Under the pieces are notes generated by a model that ran no database searches, had not been told where the DNA came from, and saw only the letters and a program-made list of their open reading frames with translations. 15,567 bases of DNA, taken from contig CAVFDI010000041.1 of NCBI GenBank assembly GCA_963621145.1, positions 1 through 15,567 on the forward strand, given 5' to 3'. The DNA comes from W0P28-013 sp963621145 (GTDB lineage: Bacteria > Bacteroidota > Bacteroidia > Bacteroidales > Paludibacteraceae). This document shows, piece after piece, positions 7,665 through 13,700 of this stretch; within the stretch, counting starts at the first letter, position 1; the number at the start of each line of letters is the position of its first letter. Position numbers and translations under genes: made by a program.

Positions 7665-8105
7665 TTGCTCGAATTCGCAAAATATGGCTATTGGGGTCTA
7701 TTTTTAGCCTCGTTTTTGTCGGCCACGGTGCTGCCGTTCAGTTCCGAGGCGGTATTTTCGGCCATGGTCTACGGCGGTCTCGATGCTTGGACGTGTGTGG
7801 GTTTAGCTACGCTGGGCAATTGGCTTGGCGCGCTCACTTGCTATTGGTTGGGCTATCTTGGCAAAACCGAATGGATTGAGAAATATCTGCATGTGAGCCA
7901 CCAAAAAGTGGAGCACTACAAAGCGTGGTTTCATCGCCACGGCGAGTGGATTGCCTTTTTCTCGTTCGTGCCGTTCATTGGCGATATTCTGGCTGTAACG
8001 GCGGGTTTCATGCGCAGCCGATTTTGGCTCACTGCACTCTTTATGCTCGCTGGCAAAGCCCTGCGCTACGTGGTTTGGATGCTGATAAACAACTTGTGGA
8101 TGTAA
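7665..8105 (+). CDS. YqaA/DedA-family (SNARE-associated) membrane protein
   Basis: A small polytopic membrane protein of the VTT/DedA superfamily, YqaA branch. Visible signatures are YGYWGLFLASFLSATVLPFS near the N-terminus, the conserved GNWLGALTCYWLGY, and FFSFVPFIGDILAVTAGFMR. DedA relatives are linked to lipid-carrier flipping and membrane homeostasis; this subgroup's role is not established. The first in-frame ATG (in AMVYGG) would delete the conserved first segment. The TTG at 7665 gives (M)LEFAKYGYWGL and 146 residues, matching the family N-terminus. An earlier TTG at 7599 would add a stretch encoded by the ACTTT array. The start remains uncertain. Confidence 0.8.
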   Translation: MLEFAKYGYWGLFLASFLSATVLPFSSEAVFSAMVYGGLDAWTCVGLATLGNWLGALTCYWLGYLGKTEWIEKYLHVSHQKVEHYKAWFHRHGEWIAFFSFVPFIGDILAVTAGFMRSRFWLTALFMLAGKALRYVVWMLINNLWM

Positions 8106-8113
8106 AAAAAGTG

Positions 8114-8133
8114 AGAAGTTAGAAGTTAGAAGT
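8114..8133 (+). repeat. AGAAGTT heptamer array
   Basis: Two full copies of AGAAGTT and a third lacking its last base, followed by a further GAAGT, starting nine bases after the yqaA-like stop codon. Confidence 0.6.
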
Positions 8134-8195
8134 GAAGTCAATTAAGAATCGAAAAATCCTGTTCTGCAATTTATATTAGGCTTCAAAACACTATT

Positions 8196-8226
8196 GGTAG
8201 GTTCTAAAAATTCTGACCTATAGGTC
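8196..8226. repeat. Lone inverted-repeat end plus a 12-bp palindrome
   Basis: GGTAGGTTCTAAAAATT (8196-8212) equals 17 of the 18 bases of the terminal repeat of the elements at 1-208 and 14723-14926. No partner repeat or element body follows. Two bases later comes the perfect palindrome GACCTATAGGTC (8215-8226). ACCTA in it can also pair with TAGGT of the repeat. It may be the remnant of a lost or collapsed element copy. The rest of the 8106-8299 gap shows nothing else recognisable. Confidence 0.7.
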
Positions 8227-8299
8227 AAAAAAAGTCCTGCGCTGCGTATTTCAATAATGCCTTGTCTTTCTGTTTTTTCAAAAAAATTCTGCGAAAAAT

Positions 8300-8330
8300 T
8301 TTGTCAATCGAACAAAAAGCAGTATTTTTG
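8300..8330 (+). promoter_or_regulatory. Promoter of the tRNA-Pro pair
   Basis: TTTG (8300-8303), a 19-base spacer, then TATTTTTG (8323-8330), followed by CACC. This is the full Bacteroidota -33/-7 arrangement. Transcription would start near 8336, about ten bases before the mature tRNA. Confidence 0.85.
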
Positions 8331-8346
8331 CACCCCGAAAAGAGAG

Positions 8347-8421
8347 CGGGATGTAGCTCAGCCCGGTTAGAGCGCGCGTCTGGGGGGCGCGAGGTCGCTG
8401 GTTCGAATCCAGTCATCCCGA
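8347..8421 (+). tRNA. tRNA-Pro (anticodon GGG)
   Basis: Full cloverleaf of 75 bases. Acceptor CGGGATG pairs with CATCCCG; D-arm GCTC/GAGC; anticodon stem CGCGT/GCGCG with loop CTGGGGG, so anticodon GGG; T-arm GCTGG-TTCGAAT-CCAGT; discriminator A. CCA is not encoded. Confidence 0.95.
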
Positions 8422-8433
8422 CTAAAGTTAAGG

Positions 8434-8506
8434 CGGAGTTTAGCGCAGTTGGTAGCGCGCTACGTTCGGGACGTAGAGGTCGGGCGTTCGAGTCGCCTAA
8501 CTCCGA
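8434..8506 (+). tRNA. tRNA-Pro (anticodon CGG)
   Basis: Cloverleaf of 73 bases, 12 bases after the first. Acceptor CGGAGTT/AACTCCG; D-arm GCGC/GCGC; anticodon stem CTACG/CGTAG with loop TTCGGGA, so anticodon CGG; T-arm GGGCG-TTCGAGT-CGCCT; discriminator A. CCA is not encoded. The two isoacceptors share a promoter and a terminator. Confidence 0.95.
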
Positions 8507-8511
8507 CTATC

Positions 8512-8543
8512 AGGGCGATGAGAGAAATTTACTCCATCGCCCT
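8512..8543 (+). other. Hairpin directly after the tRNA-Pro pair
   Basis: AGGGCGATG (8512-8520) pairs perfectly with CATCGCCCT (8535-8543), and GAG/CTC can extend it across a one-base bulge. No U-tract follows, so it is more likely a processing or stability hairpin than a terminator. Confidence 0.55.
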
Positions 8544-8568
8544 TCGACTTAAAAATCTAATTATTCAA

Positions 8569-8601
8569 CGTACAAAATGGCATATTTTGTGCGCTTTTTT
8601 A
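8569..8601 (+). terminator. Intrinsic terminator of the tRNA-Pro transcript
   Basis: CGTACAAAAT (8569-8578) pairs with ATTTTGTGCG (8584-8593), a 10-bp stem with one G-U pair and a five-base loop. CTTTTTTATT follows. Confidence 0.8.
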
Positions 8602-8731
8602 TTGCCATCTCGCCTCTTTTCGTACCTTTACCTCGAACCAAAAGTCGTGCAAAATCGTGCATTTGGCGTGAGAAATGCGTGAGAAAAAAAATATCTCGTT
8701 GTGCAAGATTTTTTGATTGTGATTTTGGCAC

Positions 8732-8767
8732 AAAAAAAGCAAGCCAAATTTTCATTTGACTTGCTTT
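8732..8767 (-). terminator. Intrinsic terminator of tRNA-Met
   Basis: On the minus strand a stem of 13 pairs with one internal mismatch (8737-8749 with 8754-8766, four-base loop) begins two bases after the tRNA and ends in a run of T (plus-strand A-run 8732-8738). Confidence 0.85.
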
Positions 8768-8768
8768 G

Positions 8769-8842
8769 TAGCGGGACCGAGAGTTGAACTCGGGACCTCC
8801 GGGTTATGAATCCGACGCTCTAACCAACTGAGCTATCCCGCC
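8769..8842 (-). tRNA. tRNA-Met (anticodon CAU, elongator-like)
   Basis: Cloverleaf of 74 bases. Acceptor GGCGGGA/TCCCGCT; D-arm GCTC/GAGC; anticodon loop TTCATAA, anticodon CAT; T-arm CCGAG-TTCAACT-CTCGG; discriminator A; CCA not encoded. The top of the anticodon stem has an A31 x C39 mismatch. A wobble-paired first acceptor pair and the absence of initiator features argue for elongator Met. Ile2 (CAU modified to lysidine) cannot be fully excluded. Confidence 0.88.
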
Positions 8843-8869
8843 ATCACGCTCTTTCGAAATTTGAGCGTG

Positions 8870-8900
8870 CAAAAGTACACTTTTTTATTGAACCGACAAG
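8870..8900 (-). promoter_or_regulatory. Promoter of tRNA-Met
   Basis: The minus strand reads CTTG, a 19-base spacer, then TACTTTTG (8870-8877) followed by CACG. Transcription would start near 8863. The short leader can fold as CACGCTC/GAGCGTG (8845-8851 with 8863-8869). Confidence 0.8.
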
Positions 8901-8925
8901 CGATTTTCTAAAAAAAATTGTCGCG

Positions 8926-9318
8926 CTACTCAAATTTTGCAGCAATTTCGGCGGCAATATGCGCCATTTCGTCGTCGGGGAGGTGCAGTTTTTGGTTGGC
9001 AAAATTCATATCGCCCTCGTTTTGCAGCGGCACCAGATGAATGTGCGTGTGCGGCACTTCCATGCCAAGCACAGCCACACCAATGCGTTTGCACGGCAGC
9101 ACAGCGCGTTGCGCTTTTGCCACGCGTTTAGCAAAAAGCACGAGCCCAGCCAGCGTGTCGTCGTCGAGGTTGAAAATGTAGTCCTCCTCAACCTTTGGCA
9201 CAACCAGCGCATGCCCTTTGGCTAGCGGATTAATGTCGAGAAAAGCGAAATAACGCTCGTCTTCAGCCACCTTGTAGCAAGGAATTTCGCCTTTGATGAT
9301 GCGAGAAAAGATAGTCAT
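8926..9318 (-). CDS. HIT-family protein (histidine triad nucleotide hydrolase)
   Basis: A 130-residue HIT-superfamily protein of the Hint type, which hydrolyse nucleoside phosphoramidates and related AMP conjugates; the cellular substrate is usually unknown. The N-terminal TIFSRIIKGEIPCYKVAED and the catalytic triad motif HTHIHLVP (H90, H92, H94) are intact, and the length is normal. It is read in the same direction as greA, starting 90 bases after the greA stop with no promoter box between, so the pair is probably one operon. The tRNA-Met promoter begins 26 bases past its stop codon. No strong terminator with a terminal U-run was found. Confidence 0.93.
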   Translation of the reverse strand: MTIFSRIIKGEIPCYKVAEDERYFAFLDINPLAKGHALVVPKVEEDYIFNLDDDTLAGLVLFAKRVAKAQRAVLPCKRIGVAVLGMEVPHTHIHLVPLQNEGDMNFANQKLHLPDDEMAHIAAEIAAKFE

Positions 9319-9380
9319 ATCAAAAAATTTCTGGATTTCTAGTTATGCGTAAAACAACAGCAATCGCATTGCTCAAAAAT

Positions 9381-9410
9381 CTTGCGACTTGCGACTTGTT
9401 TCTTGCAACT
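9381..9410 (-). repeat. Heptamer array CTTGCGA between greA and the HIT gene
   Basis: On the + strand the units are CTTGCGA, CTTGCGA, CTTGTTT, CTTGCAA and a trailing CT, a period of exactly seven. The array touches the greA stop codon. A related string, CAACTTGCGACT, occurs at 10619-10630. Confidence 0.7.
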
Positions 9411-9879
9411 AAATCGAAATGGAGACAACCTCGAGTTTCAGGAGTCCAGCGGGGACTTGAATTTCGGCAATGTCGCCCACTTTCTTGTCGAGCAGACCTT
9501 TGGCAATGGGCGTGGTTACTGCCAATTTGCCTTCGCGGAAGTTGGCTTCGCTCTCGCTCACAATAGTGTATTCCATCTCTTGTCCGTTGCCGAGATTGCG
9601 CACACGCACGCGGCTCATTATCTGCACTGCGTCGGTTTTCAGCTTGCTCTCGTCTATTACACGGGCATTTGCCACGCGCTCTTTGAGTTGCGAAATTTTC
9701 ATTTCGAGCATGCCTTGAGCCTCTTTGGCGGCATCGTATTCGGCGTTTTCCGAAAGGTCGCCTTTGTCGCGTGCCTCGGCTATCTGGTGCGAAATCATTG
9801 GGCGCTCAACCTGTTCCATGTGCTGAATTTGCGCCAACAAATTTTTGTAACCTTCTTCGGTCATGTAAACTACTGCCAT
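9409..9879 (-). CDS. greA: Transcription elongation factor GreA
   Basis: GreA rescues backtracked RNA polymerase by stimulating cleavage of the transcript 3' end. The 156-residue product has the normal two-part build. An N-terminal coiled coil (about 1-75) carries the acidic tip DKGDLSENAEYDAAKE, whose D41 and E44 sit at the polymerase active site. A C-terminal FKBP-like domain follows (about 80-156), containing SEANFREGKLAVTTPIAKGLLDKKVGD. The ATG at 9879 gives MAVVYMTEEGYKNL; the alternative M6 is less likely because residues 2-5 fit the family. Its promoter lies about 100 bases upstream, giving a long leader with an 8-bp perfect hairpin. The HIT gene follows downstream. Confidence 0.95.
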   Translation of the reverse strand: MAVVYMTEEGYKNLLAQIQHMEQVERPMISHQIAEARDKGDLSENAEYDAAKEAQGMLEMKISQLKERVANARVIDESKLKTDAVQIMSRVRVRNLGNGQEMEYTIVSESEANFREGKLAVTTPIAKGLLDKKVGDIAEIQVPAGLLKLEVVSISI

Positions 9880-9939
9880 AGCGATTTTAAAATTAAAAGG
9901 TTGTGTTTTTCAATTTTTTTATAGTAAAACAATGAAGAA

Positions 9940-9960
9940 TTCCAACATGGTCTGTTGGAA
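9940..9960 (-). other. Leader hairpin upstream of greA
   Basis: TTCCAACA (9940-9947) and TGTTGGAA (9953-9960) pair perfectly around a five-base loop. It begins about ten bases after the predicted greA transcription start. No U-run follows on the greA strand, so it is not an obvious attenuator. Confidence 0.6.
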
Positions 9961-9977
9961 CCCCTCATTCAACGCTG

Positions 9978-10009
9978 CAAAGGTACAACTTTTTTTCGGT
10001 TGCGCCAAA
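9978..10009 (-). promoter_or_regulatory. Promoter of greA-HIT
   Basis: The minus strand reads TTTG (10006-10009), a 20-base spacer, then TACCTTTG (9978-9985) followed by CAGC. This is a full -33/-7 pair with start near 9971. The rest of the 9880-10096 gap holds the leader hairpin and otherwise nothing I can identify. Confidence 0.8.
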
Positions 10010-10096
10010 AAATCACGTTAATTTTTTCGGACTTTCGCCAAAAATCCTGATTTTATCATCTCGTGGCGCAAAATAGCACGCCATCAAAATAGTCGT

Positions 10097-10519
10097 TTAG
10101 CAATATTTTCTGGTGAAAATTTCGTTTGCCACAATGGCGCGTTTCACCTCGTCCATATTCTGAAAATCGATGACTGGAGCAGCGGGCGCATCGTCGTCGA
10201 TGACGGTAGTTGGCACAGCATGGTGCTTCACAGTGCGTTCGCTTTCGGCGGCTTTGGCTGGCTGTGGCGCTGGCTTTGGCATTTCTACCACAACAGGTTG
10301 CGGCTCGCTCATTGGCTCAAAATCGAACTGCTGCGCGGGCTGCGGTTCTTCGTCGAAATGCGGAAAATCGTCGGAGAAAGTCTGCGGCTGCGGCCGACGT
10401 GGCGCATTTTTTTTGTTTTTGAGCGCAGTCTTAATGGCGCTACTGGCAATGGCAATCACTGCAACGACAATGTATATTACTGCAACGACAATGTATATTA
10501 TGGTGCTGAAGTCGTCCAT
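10097..10519 (-). CDS. Small membrane-anchored, proline-rich protein of unknown function
   Basis: A 140-residue protein. Residues about 5-29 form one hydrophobic segment with an internal duplication IYIVVAV-IYIVVAV. A short basic stretch (KNKKNAPRR) follows, then a long disordered region rich in P, E, Q and A (about 42-110). A short C-terminal motif, MDEVKRAIVANEIFTRKYC, resembles the conserved tail of small Bacteroidota membrane proteins that end in an LRxAxIxxEIL-type helix. I do not recognise a function. Orientation is probably N-out with a cytoplasmic tail, given the basic residues after the segment. It starts at an ATG preceded by a GTTGA array (minus strand TCAAC) and has its own promoter. 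It is divergent from porU and read in the same direction as greA. Confidence 0.75.
   Translation of the reverse strand: MDDFSTIIYIVVAVIYIVVAVIAIASSAIKTALKNKKNAPRRPQPQTFSDDFPHFDEEPQPAQQFDFEPMSEPQPVVVEMPKPAPQPAKAAESERTVKHHAVPTTVIDDDAPAAPVIDFQNMDEVKRAIVANEIFTRKYC
10458..10499 (-). repeat. Perfect 21-bp tandem duplication inside the membrane segment
   Basis: The 21 bases at 10458-10478 are repeated exactly at 10479-10499. Each unit encodes seven residues (IYIVVAV frame), so the duplication lengthens the hydrophobic helix without shifting frame. The absence of any mismatch suggests a recent event. Confidence 0.9.
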
Positions 10520-10524
10520 TTTTT

Positions 10525-10551
10525 GTTGAAGAGTTGATGAGTTGACAAGTT
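10525..10551 (-). repeat. 8-bp array GTTGANNA in the leader of the 10097-10519 gene
   Basis: GTTGAAGA, GTTGATGA, GTTGACAA, then GTT. On the coding (minus) strand this reads as TCAAC words ending at CTTCAACAAAAAATG, very like the TTCAACAA array before the dnaG ATG. Confidence 0.7.
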
Positions 10552-10576
10552 TAATGCACTACAGATGGTCAGCAAG

Positions 10577-10626
10577 GCAAGTTGAAAGTTTTCGTTTTCA
10601 AAAAAAAATAATTTGCGGCAACTTGC
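10577..10626 (-). other. 8-bp inverted repeat in the leader of the 10097-10519 gene
   Basis: GCAAGTTG (10577-10584) and CAACTTGC (10619-10626) are perfect complements separated by 34 A/T-rich bases. They lie between the predicted transcription start (about 10630) and the ATG at 10519. The function is unknown. Confidence 0.45.
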
Positions 10627-10636
10627 GACTAATCTG

Positions 10637-10668
10637 CAAAGATAGAAATTTATATTGACACTTGCAAG
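10637..10668 (-). promoter_or_regulatory. Promoter of the 10097-10519 gene
   Basis: The minus strand reads CTTG (10665-10668), a 20-base spacer, then TATCTTTG (10637-10644) followed by CAGA. This gives a leader of about 110 bases. Confidence 0.7.
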
Positions 10669-10750
10669 CGTTTTGTAGCAATAAATGCAAAATTGGCGCG
10701 TTTTAATTGTAAAAAACAGCAAAATGAGTCGATTTTTGGCAGAAAAAGAG

Positions 10751-10758
10751 TAACTTTG
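10751..10758 (+). promoter_or_regulatory. -7 promoter box for porU
   Basis: TAACTTTG followed by CAC, identical in its 12-base context to the box at 6567. It lies 19 bases before the ATG at 10777, so the leader is very short. The -33 element is not clear. Confidence 0.6.
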
Positions 10759-10776
10759 CACGATTTACCCAAAAAT

Positions 10777-13700
10777 ATGAGGCGATTTTTCGGAACATTA
10801 GCATTGATTTGCGCACTGACGGTCGGTCTGTCGGCACAGAGCGTGCAGTTGCAGTGGTTGGCTGTGGATACTTTCAAAACCGACAGCGCTGCAATGGCTG
10901 CATTGGTGCTGAAAGATGGCGTGTATGCGCGCTGCAAGCAACTGCCATCGCTAGAGGTGTCGCTGCAAAACGCTGCCGCAGTAACCATCGAAAATGTGGT
11001 GTACACTACCCTATCGGGCAACGAAAAAGCCGTAGCGCAAGCGAACATGGGCGCAATTCCTACTGAAATCGTTTTCGAACAGTTGACACTAACTTGCCGA
11101 AAACAGAAATCGTATGCGCTGCAAATATTCCCGTTCGTTCGCACCAACGAGGGCGAGATAAAGAAAGTGCTGTCGTTCGACATTGTGCAGCAGCCCATCA
11201 GAAAAAATCTGCAAAAGAGCAGCGAAACCTCCGCTACAGCGCGCTATGCTAGCAATTCAGTTTTGCGCAGCGGACGGTTTGTGAAAATATCGGTTCAAAA
11301 AAATGGGCTCTATCGCCTGACCTACGACGAACTGAAAAACATGGGCATCGACCCGACCAAGGCGCGCATTTTTGGCTACGGTGGCGCCATGCTCAACGAA
11401 TATTTTTCGAAAGATTACATCGACGATCTGCCCGAAGTTGCCATCTACGAACACAAGGGTGCGGACGGTGTTTTTGGCAGTGGCGACTACATCATTTTCT
11501 ACGGACAAGGTCCAACCTCGTGGCAATACTCGGCAGCGGGATTTTTTAGGCACACACAAAATCCCTATTCAAACTATGGCTACTACTTTGTAACCTCCGA
11601 CGCTGGCACGGGGCGTCGCATCGAGATGAAAGAGCCGCTGACCGCCACGCCAACAAGCGACATCACCACATTCACCGACTATTTTTTGCACGAAGAAGAC
11701 CTGCGAAACCTAGCAAGTTCGGGGCGCGAATGGTATGGCGAAGAGTTTAACAACGCAAAATCGAGTTACACATTTCCGAAAACGTTGCCAAACATTGTGG
11801 CCGAAACCGCCTATCTTTTCCTCAGCACCGCCACAAAATCTGCCACATCAGACAAGATGAATGTGAGCATTAACGGCAAACTGGCGGGCTTTTTAACGTT
11901 AGCATCGATGAACGGTTCAACGATTTACGAAGACGCACGCACCGATCTCACCACGTCGCCCATCAAATTCACACCCGACGCAGGCAATACGTGCAACGTT
12001 ACGCTCAACTATGTTTCGAATACTAGCGGCATGTCGTGGCTCAACTATTTTGAAGTGAACATAAAGCGCCAACTGAAAATTGACGGCAACAACCCGCTCT
12101 ATTTCAGCAATATAGACTCGACCGACTACGAAATTGTGCAACGCTACGTTGTGAGTGGCGCATCGGCATCGACGCAGGTTTGGGACATCACCGACCAGCA
12201 AAACATGGTGCAAATGCCAACAAGTTACGCCAACGGGCAGGTTACCTTTGTCGACAGCATGGCCACCTATCATCGCTATGTGGCGCTGAATCCTGCCAAT
12301 GCCACACTGCTGCAGCCGACCATAGTGGGCGCGATAGAGAACCAAAATCTGCACGGATTGCCACAGATGGATTTGGTGATTTTGGCACCAAAAGAGTTTT
12401 TGAGCGAAGGCGAACGCTTGGCCGAAGCACATCGTCAAGCGCAAGGAATGGCGGTGCAAGTGGTTGATGTAGAGCAAGTTTACAACGAATTTTCGTCAGG
12501 AACAAAGGATGCAACCGCCTATCGCCGCCTGATGAAACTGTTCTACGACCGCGCCGCCAGCGACGACGAGATGCCGCGCTACCTTTTGCTGTTGGGCAGC
12601 GGCGTGTACGACAATCGCAAAATTGCGATGAAAGAGGATTACGACAAACTGCTCACCTTTCAGGCGTACAACTCGGTTCACGAAACCGAATCGTATGTTT
12701 GCGACGACTATTTTGCGCTGCTCGACGACAACGAGGGCATAAATCTTCCATCAGAAAAAATGGACATTGGCGTGGGACGCTTGCCTGCGCGCAACCTCAC
12801 CGAGGCACAAGATATGATTGACAAAACCATAGGCTACATCGAAAATCGCGAAGTGGGCGCATGGAAAAATCAACTCGTGTTCGTTGCCGACGATGGCGAC
12901 AATAATCTGCATACACGTTGTGCCGACAGCGTAGCCAACCTGACGCTGCGCAACTATCCTGACGTGTTGGTGCGCAAACTTTTCCTCGACTCGTACAACC
13001 AAGAAGTGGCAGCCTCGGGCGAGAGTTATCCGCTGGCGTTGGAACAATTCGACAACTACATAAAAAATGGTTCGTTGGTGATAAACTACATGGGGCACGC
13101 TGGTCATACCACTTGGAGCAACGAAGGGCTGATTACGCACGACCGCATAGTGAACATGTACAACGATCGTTTGCCCGTGTTTGTTACCGCTGCATGCGAC
13201 TTTAGCCGATTCGATGGCAACGACGACCCAAGCGGTGGCGAACTGCTGATGAGCAACAATCACGGCGGAGCCATTGCGCTGTTCAGCACCACACGAACTG
13301 TGTATGCCGAGCCAAATTTTCTTCTGAATCTGCAGTTTGCGCGCTACATGCTTATGCGCAATGAAAACGGCCGACCATTCTGCCTTGGCGATGTGATGCG
13401 GTGCGCCAAAAACGCGCGCGGCGGCGACTCGAACAAGATGAGTTTTATGCTGATTGGCGATCCAGCTGTGGAGTTGGCTTATCCATCGACCCACACAATA
13501 GTTACCGACAGCATTGTCATGGTGAATAGCGGCACAAAGAGCGACACCATCAAGGCATTGAGCCGCGTGCGCATCTACGCACACCTCGAAAAAGAGCAGC
13601 AAAGTGGCAACATCGACGAGAGCTTCAACGGCTACGCCACCATCAATGTCTTCGACAAATCGGAACGAGTAACCACGCTGAACAACGACAATCCTGCAGG

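Noticed and set aside
8561..8759. Open frames of about 60 codons on both strands between the tRNAs
   Set aside because: They run through two intrinsic terminators, have no homology signal, and neither has a plausible promoter.
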